Source: a virus | DNA: 58,266 bases | IMG/VR virus record: IMGVR_UViG_3300027782_002369 | Coordinates: 1-58,266 of that record | Direction: 5' to 3' (one strand) | In this document: in pieces, positions 1 through 8,901 of the stretch | How the letters are laid out: every line of letters begins with the position of its first letter | Position numbering within the stretch: position 1 is the first letter of the stretch | The notes under the pieces: generated by a model | Seen by the model: the letters and a program-made list of their open reading frames with translations, nothing else | What the model was told of the DNA's origin: nothing | Databases searched by the model: none | Made by a program: the position numbers and the translations under genes

Positions 1-507
1 ACTCTTAGAAAAGAAGTAGACCGTTACACAGAAGAATACATCAATAAGCATCGTGCTTTTGGTGAATTAGGCCATCCAGAAACACCATCCATTAATTTGG
101 ATCGTGTATCACATATGATTACTTCTCTAAAAGAAGATGGTAATGTATGGGTTGGTAAAGCAAAGATTTTAGATACACCAATGGGATTGATTGCCAGAAG
201 CCTTATCGAAGGTGGCGCTCAATTAGGTGTGTCATCAAGAGGTATGGGCTCATTGAAAAACGTTAACGGTGTTAATGTTGTTCAGCCCGATTTCTATCTA
301 GCCACAGCGGCAGATATTGTAGCAGATCCTTCTGCACCTGGTGCGTTTGTACAAGGTATCATGGAAGGTAAAGAATGGATGTTAGTCAATGGTGTATGGA
401 CAGAACAAGACCAATCTCAGGCGATTCAACAGATTCGTCAGGCTTCACGCCGTGAGATTGAAGAAGTAAGTCTGCACATTTTTGAAAACTTCATGAAAAA
501 ACTTTAA
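1..507 (+). CDS. 21: Prohead core protease gp21 (5' partial)
   Basis: The frame is open from base 1, so the N-terminus lies outside the window; 168 codons remain. The product is the T4 gp21-type serine protease of the prohead core, which cleaves scaffold, major capsid protein and internal proteins during head maturation. The motif GELGHP followed by the IN...VSHMI stretch near the visible start is typical of this family, as is RGMGSL further on. Position supports the call: scaffold gp22 and capsid protein gp23 follow directly, as in T4. A late promoter overlaps its stop codon. An internal ATG at 97 exists but would cut away the conserved GHP motif, so it is not the start. Confidence 0.93.
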   Translation, partial: TLRKEVDRYTEEYINKHRAFGELGHPETPSINLDRVSHMITSLKEDGNVWVGKAKILDTPMGLIARSLIEGGAQLGVSSRGMGSLKNVNGVNVVQPDFYLATAADIVADPSAPGAFVQGIMEGKEWMLVNGVWTEQDQSQAIQQIRQASRREIEEVSLHIFENFMKKL

Positions 508-508
508 A

Positions 509-516
509 TATAAATA
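509..516 (+). promoter_or_regulatory. T4-type late promoter
   Basis: The exact octamer TATAAATA sits between gp21 and gp22, about 29 bases before the gp22 start. It matches the T4 late consensus read by gp55-programmed RNA polymerase and lies in a short gap before late structural genes. Confidence 0.75.
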
Positions 517-544
517 TCCAATATAAATCAAGGAGATTTTTAAA

Positions 545-1801
545 ATGGCAAAATTTAATCTGTCCGAAGCCGCTAAGCAAGTTCTAGTTGGTGAAGGTTC
601 CAAAGAAACGTTTGATTCAAACATTTCATCTAAGCGCTCTGGCCAAAATGGTCCATCCAAGTTACCAACTTCTGTTGGTTACGGCATGAAAGACGCTGGT
701 AAGATTGGTGATTCACCAAACTCTACAAAAGATGAATTACCTGATTACACAAAAGGCGCACCAACAGCAACGGCTCCAGGTGCTACACCTCCAGTAGGTT
801 CTGAGCCAATGAAAAAATTGGCATCACAACCACAAAACGATAAGAATGGTGACCAGCCTGATGTTCAAGGTGGTGAAGATTCTTACGAAACTATTCGTGA
901 CCGTAAACCTGGTACAAAGCCAAAACAAACTATGCAAGCAAACAAAGGTGCCACATTCCAATCTTATGGCGAAGAAGCTGAAGTAGAAGGCGACTTAGTT
1001 GAGGAAGAAAAAGAAGAAGGCCACGAAGATGTTGTTCAAGACAAAGCAATGATTAAGAAAATGCTTAAGAAAGAAAAAATGAAAGAAGATTTAGATGCTC
1101 TTTTAGGTGGCGAAAACCTATCCGAAGAATTTGTAACCAAAGCTTCTACAATTTTTGAAGCTGCCGTTATTGCTCGTGCTGAAGAAGTTATTGCTGAAGC
1201 CGAAGTTGCTCTACAAGAACAGTTTGAAACTGCTGTAGAAGAAATTAAAGAAGATTTGGCTGCTAAGGTTGATGACTATCTAAACTACATGGTTGAGGAG
1301 TGGATGAAAGAAAACGCTCTGGCAATCGAAAAAGGTCTCCGTGCTGAAATTGTGGAAGACTTTATTACAGGACTTAAAGGTTTGTTTGAAGAGCATTACA
1401 TCGATATCCCTGAAGAAAAAGTTCAAGTTGTAGAAGAACTTACTTCTAAAGTGGAAGAACTAGAAGATGCTTTGAACGAACAAATTGCTCGTGGCATTGA
1501 ACTCACAAAGTCTTTGAACGAACAGAAAAAAATTGAGGCTATCTACACAGCGTGTGAAGGCCTGACTCAAACTCAAGTAGAAAAATTAAAATCGCTCGCA
1601 GAGGGTGTGGAATTCACTACTGAGGAAGAATTTGTAGCTAAGGTTGATGTTTTAAAAGAATCATATTTTAAAGCAGATGTCGTAGTTGCAGACAATTCAG
1701 CTCTTGATGAAGTTCTAGTTGAAGAAGAAAAGAAACAAGTTTACGCTGATCCTTCAATGGAAGTTTACACAAAAGCAATTTCACAAACTCTGGCTAAGTA
1801 A
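545..1801 (+). CDS. 22: Prohead core scaffold protein gp22
   Basis: This 418-residue protein lies between the prohead protease and the major capsid protein, the place of T4 gp22. It would form the internal scaffold of the prohead and be degraded by gp21 during maturation. The N-terminal third is polar and Pro/Gly/Lys-rich. The remainder is strongly acidic and helical, with long Glu/Lys heptad-like stretches (residues about 140-350) as expected for a coiled-coil core protein. It is longer than T4 gp22 (about 270 residues); the extra length is the low-complexity N-terminal part. The ribosome site AAGGAG lies ahead of the ATG and a late promoter lies at 509. The call rests on position and composition more than on motif identity. 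Confidence 0.85.
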   Translation: MAKFNLSEAAKQVLVGEGSKETFDSNISSKRSGQNGPSKLPTSVGYGMKDAGKIGDSPNSTKDELPDYTKGAPTATAPGATPPVGSEPMKKLASQPQNDKNGDQPDVQGGEDSYETIRDRKPGTKPKQTMQANKGATFQSYGEEAEVEGDLVEEEKEEGHEDVVQDKAMIKKMLKKEKMKEDLDALLGGENLSEEFVTKASTIFEAAVIARAEEVIAEAEVALQEQFETAVEEIKEDLAAKVDDYLNYMVEEWMKENALAIEKGLRAEIVEDFITGLKGLFEEHYIDIPEEKVQVVEELTSKVEELEDALNEQIARGIELTKSLNEQKKIEAIYTACEGLTQTQVEKLKSLAEGVEFTTEEEFVAKVDVLKESYFKADVVVADNSALDEVLVEEEKKQVYADPSMEVYTKAISQTLAK

Positions 1802-1832
1802 TTAGCTTTAATACATACAAAAGGATAATAAA

Positions 1833-3173
1833 ATGTATTTGACAGAAGAACTACAAAAAAAATGGCAGCCAGTTCTGGAGCATCCAGAATTAGAAGCCAT
1901 CACAGACCCATACAAGCGCTCAGTTACAGCTCTTGTTTTGGAGAACCAACAACAAGCTATGGCTCAAGACCGTCAAGCTTTGAACGAAACAACTTATAGC
2001 GCTGGTGCAACCAACGTTACTGGTTCTGGTGTTCAAAACTTTGATCCAATTTTGATCTCTTTGGTACGCCGTGCTTTGCCTAATCTAATCGCTTATGACG
2101 TTGCTGGTGTTCAGCCAATGACAGGTCCTACAGGTTTGATTTTTGCAATGCGTGCTCGTTACACAGACCAAAATGGTTCTGAGGCATTCTTCAACGAAGC
2201 CAACACAGCATTCTCTGGTACATTCTCTGAGAATAACCCATATGGTTTCAAAGGTACCCGTGCAACTGACATCGCTAATCAATTCCAAAACCCAACAGGT
2301 AATACAACTACCTCTGGTATCGGAATGCCTACAGCTAACGCTGAATTTTTAGGTATTAATGATGACAGCCGTGTGTTCCAACAAATGGCCTTCTCTATTG
2401 AGAAAGTTACTGTAACTGCTCAAAGCCGTGCTTTGAAAGCTGAATACAGTTTAGAACTTGCTCAAGATTTGAAAGCAATCCATGGTCTTGACGCTGAAAC
2501 AGAATTGTCAAACATTCTGTCTACAGAAATCTTGGCTGAAATCAACCGTGAAGTTATTCGTACAATCTACACCTGTGCCGTTCCTGGTGCTCAGTATGGT
2601 ACAACTACCGCTGGTTATTTTGACTTAGATACAGACTCTAACGGTCGTTGGTCAGTTGAGCGTTTCAAAGGTTTGATTTTCCAAATCGAGCGTGATGCTA
2701 ACGTAATTGCTAAGCAGACTCGCCGTGGAAAAGGTAACGTATTGATTGTATCTTCAGACGTAGCATCTGCAATGGCTATGGCTGGTGTACTTCAGTATAC
2801 TCCTGCTCTTCAAGCTGACCTCCAAGTTGACGATACAGGCAATACATTTGCTGGTATGTTACATGGTCGTATCAAGGTATACATTGACCCATACTTTGGT
2901 GGCTACACAAGTAACCAAGAGTTGGTTACAATTGGTTACAAAGGTACAAGTCCGTATGACGCTGGTTTGTTCTATTGCCCATACGTTCCTCTCCAAATGG
3001 TTCGTGCTGTTGACCAGTACACATTCCAACCTAAGATTGGCTTTAAGACACGTTATGGAATGGTTGCTAACCCATTCGCACAAGGCGCTAATATTCCTGG
3101 TGCAGATAATGGCAAATTGTTGGCTCGTACCAACGTTTACTATCGTTTGTTTGGTGTTAAGAACCTCATGTAA
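1833..3173 (+). CDS. 23: Major capsid protein gp23
   Basis: This 446-residue protein is the T4 gp23-type major capsid protein that builds the hexamers of the head. The stretch after residue 65 (FDPILISLVRRALPNL, then GPTGLIFAMR) is the conserved beginning of the mature protein in this family. A gp21 cleavage site of the form Leu-x-Glu is visible at L50-N51-E52, which would remove an N-terminal prepeptide of about 52 residues, shorter than the 65 residues removed in T4. The gene follows gp22 with a 31-base gap containing AAGGAT as ribosome site and is closed by a strong terminator at 3211. Codon use is somewhat more GC-rich at third positions than in neighbours, as expected for the most abundant phage protein. 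Confidence 0.97.
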   Translation: MYLTEELQKKWQPVLEHPELEAITDPYKRSVTALVLENQQQAMAQDRQALNETTYSAGATNVTGSGVQNFDPILISLVRRALPNLIAYDVAGVQPMTGPTGLIFAMRARYTDQNGSEAFFNEANTAFSGTFSENNPYGFKGTRATDIANQFQNPTGNTTTSGIGMPTANAEFLGINDDSRVFQQMAFSIEKVTVTAQSRALKAEYSLELAQDLKAIHGLDAETELSNILSTEILAEINREVIRTIYTCAVPGAQYGTTTAGYFDLDTDSNGRWSVERFKGLIFQIERDANVIAKQTRRGKGNVLIVSSDVASAMAMAGVLQYTPALQADLQVDDTGNTFAGMLHGRIKVYIDPYFGGYTSNQELVTIGYKGTSPYDAGLFYCPYVPLQMVRAVDQYTFQPKIGFKTRYGMVANPFAQGANIPGADNGKLLARTNVYYRLFGVKNLM

Positions 3174-3210
3174 TAGTAATAAAAAAAATCACCTCAGAGT
3201 GATATTTCAA

Positions 3211-3237
3211 AGACCACCTTCGGGTGGTCTTTTTTTT
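3211..3237 (+). terminator. Rho-independent terminator after gp23
   Basis: A perfect 8-bp stem (AGACCACC with GGTGGTCT) closes a TTCG tetraloop and is followed by seven T residues. It separates the capsid operon from the next late promoter five bases downstream. Confidence 0.93.
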
Positions 3238-3241
3238 GTCA

Positions 3242-3249
3242 TATAAATA
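3242..3249 (+). promoter_or_regulatory. T4-type late promoter
   Basis: The exact late octamer TATAAATA starts five bases after the gp23 terminator and 46 bases before the methyltransferase gene, so it restarts late transcription directly after termination. Confidence 0.75.
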
Positions 3250-3287
3250 GTAATAGTATTTTTTATTATTTTGAAAAGGAAGTTATT

Positions 3288-3941
3288 ATGTTTACTGATC
3301 CATATTATTTTAAGCCATATGCCGAATGGTTAGCCAGTTCAGATATTTTTGAAAGAGAAAGTTCTTCTGGTTTTATTAAAATCTTAAATGCTCTTGACCG
3401 TGATATTGTTGCCGCAGAAGTCGGTGTTGCTTTTGGTACAAATATGTTTCACATGATGGAAAAAGTTCCAAAGATTACCAAATATTATGCCGTTGACCAA
3501 TGGGACGAATACAAAGATTATTCAGATGATTGTCCTTGGGGTCATATGGATGGTGGAATGATGAAAGGTGTTGGTGAAACATTTTTAGATAAGTTGAATA
3601 GTCCTGATAATAAAAATACAGATAAAGTGGTTTTAATTAAAAAATCTTCAGATGAAGGTCATCAATTTATTGAGAATGAATCATTGGATTGGATTTTTAT
3701 TGATGCAAATCATTCACACAAGTCCGTATACCAAGATTGTATGAACTACTGGCCTAAAGTTAAAAAAGGTGGTATTTTCTCTGGTCACGATTGGTTCACA
3801 GATGACCGTGGAGTAAACACCGTAAGAAACGGAATCTACCAATTCTGTGAAAAAATGGGTATTGATAAAGATTCCATTATTTCTTTAAGAGATGATCCAG
3901 ACCACCATGTTAATGAAGGTTGTTGGATGATCCAGAAGTAA
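3288..3941 (+). CDS. Class I SAM-dependent methyltransferase-like protein
   Basis: This 217-residue protein resembles small class I methyltransferases of the Methyltransf_24 type. An AEVGVAFG segment (about residues 44-51) is the glycine-rich SAM loop, YAVDQW follows as the second strand with its acidic residue, and LDWIFIDANHSH (about residues 138-149) resembles motif IV. The substrate cannot be read from sequence; relatives act on sugars, glycans or small molecules. It has its own late promoter and an AAGGAAG ribosome site and is inserted between gp23 and gp3. It may belong functionally with the glycan cassette far downstream. Confidence 0.72.
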   Translation: MFTDPYYFKPYAEWLASSDIFERESSSGFIKILNALDRDIVAAEVGVAFGTNMFHMMEKVPKITKYYAVDQWDEYKDYSDDCPWGHMDGGMMKGVGETFLDKLNSPDNKNTDKVVLIKKSSDEGHQFIENESLDWIFIDANHSHKSVYQDCMNYWPKVKKGGIFSGHDWFTDDRGVNTVRNGIYQFCEKMGIDKDSIISLRDDPDHHVNEGCWMIQK

Positions 3942-3954
3942 CCTAAATACTAGT

Positions 3955-4485
3955 ATGACAGCAATCACCAGAATTCCTCAAAACACCAACTATCTACAAC
4001 CAACAAAATACCTGTTGACTTTTGATAGGATTGGTTCTGTTCAATACTTCTGCCAAGCGGTAAACATACCAGGGGTAAGTATAGGACAGGCTCCAATCTC
4101 TACACCAAGTGCAGACATATATGCACCTGGTAATAAGCTTTCTTACAACCAGTTAAACATTGATTTTGCGGTTGATGAGAAGCTGGACAGTTGGCGCCAA
4201 CTCCATGATTGGTTCCGTTCCATCGCAGCACCAGAGAGTTTTTCTGAAAGAAAAAGGTTAACTGATGTACAGAACCAATACAGGTCTGGCGGATTAAAGA
4301 ATTATGGTGATGCCACATTGACTGTATTAAACAATTTAAACAATCCAACACTTAGGGTAAAGTTTGTAAATGCTTTCCCTATCTCCCTATCAGACATTCA
4401 GTTTGATACCAAAATGACGGCCGATGACATTGTATATGCTAGTGCCAGCTTTATTTTTGATTACCACTTATTTGAAGCATTATAG
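3955..4485 (+). CDS. 3: Tail completion and sheath stabiliser protein gp3
   Basis: The product has 176 residues, the same length as T4 gp3, which caps the tail tube and stabilises the sheath. The pattern near residues 35-75 (a NIPGVSIG segment, then a hydrophobic strand ending in AVDEKLDSW and an aromatic helix) follows the gp3/gp19 tail-tube-like fold. In T4-like phages of marine origin gp3 lies between gp23 and uvsY, exactly as here. A related alternative is a tube-initiator protein of the same fold (gp54-like). The start is the ATG directly after a CTAAATA-like element, leaving almost no leader. Confidence 0.72.
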   Translation: MTAITRIPQNTNYLQPTKYLLTFDRIGSVQYFCQAVNIPGVSIGQAPISTPSADIYAPGNKLSYNQLNIDFAVDEKLDSWRQLHDWFRSIAAPESFSERKRLTDVQNQYRSGGLKNYGDATLTVLNNLNNPTLRVKFVNAFPISLSDIQFDTKMTADDIVYASASFIFDYHLFEAL

Positions 4486-4486
4486 C

Positions 4487-4516
4487 TTGACAAGTAAACT
4501 AATAATGTAGTATCCT
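4487..4516 (+). promoter_or_regulatory. Sigma-70-like promoter for uvsY
   Basis: TTGACA at 4487-4492 is separated by 18 bases from TATCCT at 4511-4516. It overlaps the end of gp3 and sits about 30 bases before the uvsY start. It marks the switch from late structural genes to early or middle recombination genes. Confidence 0.6.
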
Positions 4517-4546
4517 ATGGTTTTATAAACCTTTTTTGAATATATT

Positions 4547-4981
4547 ATGGAAAATTTAGAACAAATATTAAAGTATTGGGAATCAGATACCGACATTGAC
4601 CAAACCGAACCCGGTAAGGAGATGTTAAAGATTCCTAAACTACACAACAAATATCTCTCCATTCTTACCAAACATAAGATTGCTTCCAAAAAAGCACACT
4701 TTGATTATCAGCGTATGCGCAAGGTAAAAATTGAGTATTATTCTGGTCGTATGGACCAAGAAGAACTTGATGCTCGTGGATGGACACCATTTCAATTCGT
4801 ATTAAAATCGGATATCAATGCCTACTTAGAAGGTGATGATGACATGATTAAAATGTTAGAGAAGAAAGTATACCATGAAGAAACGGTATCTGTACTTGAA
4901 TCCATTTTAAATGAACTGAAACAAAGAACATGGCAATTAAGAGAATTTATATCATGGGAGAGATTTATTGGCGGTCAATGA
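4547..4981 (+). CDS. uvsY: UvsY recombination mediator
   Basis: The 144-residue protein matches T4 UvsY (137 residues) in length and pattern: an N-terminal LEQILKYWE-like helix, a basic central region (about residues 40-70) and a helical C-terminus. UvsY loads the UvsX recombinase onto single-stranded DNA coated by gp32. Its 3' end overlaps the next gene, uvsW, by 14 bases, so translation of the two is probably coupled. UvsX itself lies much further right at 27573. Confidence 0.85.
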   Translation: MENLEQILKYWESDTDIDQTEPGKEMLKIPKLHNKYLSILTKHKIASKKAHFDYQRMRKVKIEYYSGRMDQEELDARGWTPFQFVLKSDINAYLEGDDDMIKMLEKKVYHEETVSVLESILNELKQRTWQLREFISWERFIGGQ

Positions 4982-6464
4982 TATAGTAATCTCCAAAAAA
5001 AATGAAGTGTATGCCAAGATAACTTGTGAAAAACACATAGCACAAGAGTTGTCGGAGTTTTTCACATTCTTTGTTCCTGGCTACCAGTTTGTTCCTGCTT
5101 ATCGTAATAGAATTTGGGATGGAAAGATAAGATTATATAATCTACAAACAAGCCAATTGTATCTTGGTTTGTTGGATTATGTTAGAGAGTTCTGTGAATC
5201 ACGGGATTACACATGTGAATATGAAAACAATTTGGATACGGAAGATGAGTACTCAGTATATCATGCAAAGAAGTTTATCGAACAAATTAACCCACATGCT
5301 CGTGGTGAACCAATTGAGGTTAGAGAACACCAGATTAATGCCTTTGTTCATGCAATGCAGAAGCGCCGAGCGTTACTTTTATCTCCAACAGCTTCAGGTA
5401 AATCACTCATCATCTACCTCATCTTCAGGCAACTTTGGCAATACCAAGATTTAAAAGGACTTGTTATTGTTCCAACCACTTCTTTGGTTGAACAGTTATT
5501 CTCAGACTTTGGTGATTATAATGATGGTAGTATGGAAGAACACATACACCGTATCTATCAAGGCAAAGATAAAAACACCGACAAACCGTTGACAATATCC
5601 ACTTGGCAGTCTTTGTATAAAATGCCAAAAGAATATTTTGAACAGTTTGATTATGTCATTGGTGATGAGGCACATAACTTTAAAGCACAGTCTTTAACCA
5701 CAATCCTTACATCTTGTGTCAATGCCAAATACCGTATTGGTCTTACAGGTACATTAGATGGAACTAAAACTCATAAACTAGTATTAGAAGGTTTATTCGG
5801 TTCTATAAAAAAAGTTATTACCACAAAAGAATTAATTGATAAAGACCAGCTGTCCAACTTTGAAATTAAATGTCTTGTATTAAAACATACCGATGAAGAA
5901 TGTTTGTTCGTAAAAGATAAAACTTATGCTGAAGAAATTCAGTATCTAATATCACATGAAATTCGTAATAAATTCATTAAGAATCTTACAGTTAGCTTAG
6001 GTAAAAATACACTTGTTTTATATCAAATGGTTGACAAGCATGGCAAAATACTGTATGATATGATAAAGGATACAGAGAAAATTGGCAACAGAAAAGTTTT
6101 CTTTATTCATGGTGGTGTTGATACAACAGACCGTGAAGATATTAGAAAAATTATGGAGATAGAACAAGATGCTATTATTGTGGCTAGTTTTGGGACTTTT
6201 TCTACTGGAATTAATATTAGGAACCTGCATAACATTATATTTGCAATGCCAACAAAATCGAGCATTCGAACTTTGCAAAGTATTGGACGAGGCTTACGAC
6301 AGAATGAAGGCAAAGAAATAGCAACTTTGTATGATATATCTGATGATCTTAGATATAAAAAACATATGAATTATACTTTGAAACACTTTGTGGATAGGAC
6401 AAAGATATATAATGAGGAGAAGTTCCCATTCAAAATCTATAAGATAGGACTAAAAAATGGATAA
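4968..6464 (+). CDS. uvsW: UvsW DNA/RNA helicase
   Basis: This 498-residue superfamily 2 helicase is close in length to T4 UvsW (503), which branch-migrates recombination intermediates and clears R-loops. The N-terminal UvsW double-wing region includes WDGKIRLYN. SPTASGKS (about residue 140) is the Walker A loop, GDEAH (about 234) is motif II, GLTGTL is motif III and QSIGRGLRQ (about 437) is motif VI. The likely start is TTG at 4968; the residues just after it align with the beginning of T4 UvsW and no in-frame ATG lies nearby. It overlaps uvsY. Confidence 0.94.
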   Translation: MAVNDIVISKKNEVYAKITCEKHIAQELSEFFTFFVPGYQFVPAYRNRIWDGKIRLYNLQTSQLYLGLLDYVREFCESRDYTCEYENNLDTEDEYSVYHAKKFIEQINPHARGEPIEVREHQINAFVHAMQKRRALLLSPTASGKSLIIYLIFRQLWQYQDLKGLVIVPTTSLVEQLFSDFGDYNDGSMEEHIHRIYQGKDKNTDKPLTISTWQSLYKMPKEYFEQFDYVIGDEAHNFKAQSLTTILTSCVNAKYRIGLTGTLDGTKTHKLVLEGLFGSIKKVITTKELIDKDQLSNFEIKCLVLKHTDEECLFVKDKTYAEEIQYLISHEIRNKFIKNLTVSLGKNTLVLYQMVDKHGKILYDMIKDTEKIGNRKVFFIHGGVDTTDREDIRKIMEIEQDAIIVASFGTFSTGINIRNLHNIIFAMPTKSSIRTLQSIGRGLRQNEGKEIATLYDISDDLRYKKHMNYTLKHFVDRTKIYNEEKFPFKIYKIGLKNG

Positions 6465-6837
6465 TATTAGAATAGTCAAATTACAGAATGGTGAAGATTT
6501 AGTAGGTACATTAACAACCAATGAATATGGCAATTACAAACTGGAAGAGCCTATGTCTTTTGAAATTGATTTTCGTAACAATTCCTCTGGATTAATTATG
6601 AGGCATTGGTTACCGGTACAACTGATTAAAAAAAATGAAATTGAATTAACACATAAAGATATAATAGCCGTATTAGAACCAGCAGAAGATTTCTGTGAAT
6701 ATTATTGTAATACTGTGGAAAAGATTAAAACATTGTTGGCAGCAAAGAACGCCATTGATGATTTAGATGATGATGAAATACAGGAAATGATAAATGAATT
6801 TGAAGAACTTAGGAATAATGGAGATACAATCCATTAA
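6457..6837 (+). CDS. Conserved phage protein, possibly Sm-like fold
   Basis: This 126-residue protein has no assigned function. It starts with a short beta-rich module of the form IRIVKLQNGEDLVGTL, a hydrophobic-strand, Gly, strand pattern recalling the Sm1 motif of Sm/Hfq-like proteins. Later LEPAEDFCEYY and an acidic helical tail follow. The protein at 23665 shares the same layout (KLxxGED at the start, PAxDF near the end), so the two are paralogues. The gene overlaps the end of uvsW by 8 bases. RNA or protein binding is a guess from fold resemblance only. Confidence 0.6.
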   Translation: MDNIRIVKLQNGEDLVGTLTTNEYGNYKLEEPMSFEIDFRNNSSGLIMRHWLPVQLIKKNEIELTHKDIIAVLEPAEDFCEYYCNTVEKIKTLLAAKNAIDDLDDDEIQEMINEFEELRNNGDTIH

Positions 6838-6908
6838 TACTTTCAACCAAGGACATACTCGACTTTATACTATTGTCAAGCGTTTGTCAATAACATTATG
6901 TGGTAAAC

Positions 6909-7445
6909 ATGGCTACTAAACAAAAACATTATATAAACAATGCCGATTTTCTACAGGCTCTAGTTGACTATCAAGATGGTTGTAAAGAGGCAAAGAAGAA
7001 TAAAACAGAACCTCCTCCTATTCCTAATTACATAGGAGAATGCTTTATGAAGATTGCTGAAGGTTTGTCACACAAACCTAACTTCATTAATTATACCTAT
7101 CGTGATGAAATGATGTCAGATGGTATTGAAAACTGTTTAATGTATTTTGGTAACTTTGATGCTACCAAATCCAAGAATCCATTTGCCTATTTTACTCAAA
7201 TTATCTACTATGCCTTTTTACGAAGAATCCAAAAAGAAAAGAAACAAACTTATGTGAAGTATAAAGCTACTGAACAAATGGGTATATTAGATGAAATGGA
7301 ATTATTAGAATTTGAAGATGGTACCACCAAACAATTTGAACTCTATGATAATATTGCCGAATTTATTGAAACATATGAGGACGCCAAGAAGGCTAAAAAA
7401 GAGGTAAACAAACCAAAAGGCCTTGAAAAGTTTTTAGGAGAATGA
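6909..7445 (+). CDS. 55: Late transcription sigma factor gp55
   Basis: The product (178 residues from the ATG at 6909) matches T4 gp55 (185), the small sigma-family factor that directs host RNA polymerase to TATAAATA late promoters. Segments IAEGLSHKPNF, DEMMSDGIENCL and NPFAYFTQIIYYAFLRRIQKEKK follow the conserved sigma region-2-like core, and a short C-terminal motif ending in KFLGE resembles the clamp-binding tail seen in T4. A GTG at 6900 is in frame, but the ATG gives the N-terminus expected from T4 (short polar stretch, then the YINN helix). The late octamers seen in this window are its expected targets. Confidence 0.93.
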   Translation: MATKQKHYINNADFLQALVDYQDGCKEAKKNKTEPPPIPNYIGECFMKIAEGLSHKPNFINYTYRDEMMSDGIENCLMYFGNFDATKSKNPFAYFTQIIYYAFLRRIQKEKKQTYVKYKATEQMGILDEMELLEFEDGTTKQFELYDNIAEFIETYEDAKKAKKEVNKPKGLEKFLGE

Positions 7446-7449
7446 TATA

Positions 7450-7611
7450 ATGTATAAAGTTAATTATACCTTGAGTGGAGGAAGCTTAAGGTTTAAAGTA
7501 TTTGAAACACTACATGAGGCAACCGTGTTTGCCAACGAACAACCACTTGAATCAGTATTAGAAATTAAATATTATAATGACGTTGACAACAAAAAACCAG
7601 ACCGAAACTAA
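7450..7611 (+). CDS. Small hypothetical protein (53 aa)
   Basis: A 53-codon frame starts five bases after gp55 with an AGGAG site upstream and ends 35 bases inside gp47 in another frame. The product has alternating polar and hydrophobic residues consistent with a small beta/alpha fold (YKVNYTLSGGSLRFKVF at the start). I do not recognise it. It fills the otherwise empty gp55-gp47 gap and has coding-like composition, which supports it being real. Confidence 0.6.
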   Translation: MYKVNYTLSGGSLRFKVFETLHEATVFANEQPLESVLEIKYYNDVDNKKPDRN

Positions 7612-8683
7612 AGTAGCAATTATTACCGACCAGCACTTTGGTGCTCGTAATGATTCAATCCATTTTTTAGATTATTATGAGAAGTTCTATAAGGATACAT
7701 TTTTTCCTACTATTGACAATGCTGGTATTAATACTGTTCTCATCCTTGGTGACACTTTTGATCGCCGCAAATATATAAACTTTTATTCTTTAAAACGTGC
7801 CAAAGAAATGTTCTTTGATGAGTTGGCCAAAAGGAACATTCAAGTCCATATGCTGGCAGGTAACCACGATACTTATTTTAAGAATACAAACAATGTTAAT
7901 TCAGTAGACCTACTACTAAAAGAATATACTAATATTAATGTAATCGATAAACCAACCACAATTTGGTTGAATGATGAAAAATATCCTATTTGTATGATAC
8001 CTTGGATTTGTCCAGAAAATTATGATGATAGTATGTTTGTGTTATCCGACACCGATTCAAGTATTTGTATGGGACATCTTGAAATTTCTGGCTTTGCCAT
8101 GAATCGTGGTATACCAAACTATGAAGGATTGGATCGTGGAATATTTAAAAAATTTGATATTGTTTTTTCAGGTCACTATCACCATCGTTCAAATCAAGAT
8201 AATATCCGTTATCTTGGTAATCCTTACGAACTCACCTGGCAGGATTATAATGATCCGAGGGGCTTTCATTTGTTTGATATTGATACTCTTGATTTGGAAT
8301 TTATCGAGAACCCAAACGTAATGTTTCATCGTATTACCTATGATGATAAAGAAAATAGTATTACCGAAATTACCAGTAAAGATTTAAGCAAGTATACCGG
8401 AACATATGTTAAGGTAGTGGTACTCAACAAAACTAACCCCTATCTGTTTGATAAGTTCATGAGTAACTTATATGATGTAAATCCAGTTGATGTTACCATT
8501 GCCGAAGATATGATTGACTTGACAGAAGGTCTGGATGATGATATAGTTAACCAAGCAGAAGATACTATTTCAATCATTAACAAGTTTGTGGATGGTATTA
8601 AAGAAGAACATATTAATAATGATAAACTCAAATCGGTTCTCAAAGAACTTTACATTGAGGCATTGAATCAGGAGCAAGCATGA
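7577..8683 (+). CDS. 47: Recombination endonuclease subunit gp47 (Mre11-like)
   Basis: This 368-residue metallophosphoesterase is the nuclease subunit of the gp46/gp47 complex, the phage form of SbcD/Mre11, which resects DNA ends for recombination-dependent replication. The metal-binding motifs are in order: TDQHFG (residues 17-22), LGDTFDR, AGNHDT, MGHLE and SGHYHHRS. T4 gp47 has 339 residues. The partner gp46 follows one small gene later, as in many T4 relatives. The start overlaps the small upstream frame. Confidence 0.95.
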   Translation: MTLTTKNQTETKVAIITDQHFGARNDSIHFLDYYEKFYKDTFFPTIDNAGINTVLILGDTFDRRKYINFYSLKRAKEMFFDELAKRNIQVHMLAGNHDTYFKNTNNVNSVDLLLKEYTNINVIDKPTTIWLNDEKYPICMIPWICPENYDDSMFVLSDTDSSICMGHLEISGFAMNRGIPNYEGLDRGIFKKFDIVFSGHYHHRSNQDNIRYLGNPYELTWQDYNDPRGFHLFDIDTLDLEFIENPNVMFHRITYDDKENSITEITSKDLSKYTGTYVKVVVLNKTNPYLFDKFMSNLYDVNPVDVTIAEDMIDLTEGLDDDIVNQAEDTISIINKFVDGIKEEHINNDKLKSVLKELYIEALNQEQA

Positions 8684-8901
8684 AGAATAAAATTAAAGAG
8701 TTGGTTGAAAGGTCTGGATTACACATTGCGTATGATAATCGTGAAGTGACCGATAAAGAAATTGAATACTTTGCAGAACTAATTATTAATACCTGTATGG
8801 ATGCCGCTAGAAAATATACACTAGACCATTCAGGACTCGATAAATCTTATGATGGTAAAGTTCTGGTATGTGAAGCAATCAAAGACCACTTTAATAAATG
8901 A
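8680..8901 (+). CDS. Small conserved phage protein between gp47 and gp46 (73 aa)
   Basis: A 73-residue helical protein is joined to gp47 and gp46 by four-base overlaps on both sides, so it is part of the same translational unit. Its pattern (KIKELVERSG at the start, a YFAELIINTCMDAA helix, a short C-terminal helix) resembles a family of small phage proteins often seen beside replication genes; no activity is known to me. No metal-binding or membrane signature is visible. Confidence 0.78.
   Translation: MKNKIKELVERSGLHIAYDNREVTDKEIEYFAELIINTCMDAARKYTLDHSGLDKSYDGKVLVCEAIKDHFNK

Noticed and set aside
2785-3246. 153-codon + frame inside and after gp23
   Set aside because: It is an alternative frame of the major capsid gene and runs through the terminator; gp23 is unmistakable in the other frame.
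3942-3949. CCTAAATA just before gp3
   Set aside because: It resembles a late promoter with a CTAGTAT extension, but transcription would start at the ATG itself; gp3 can be read from the late promoter at 3242.
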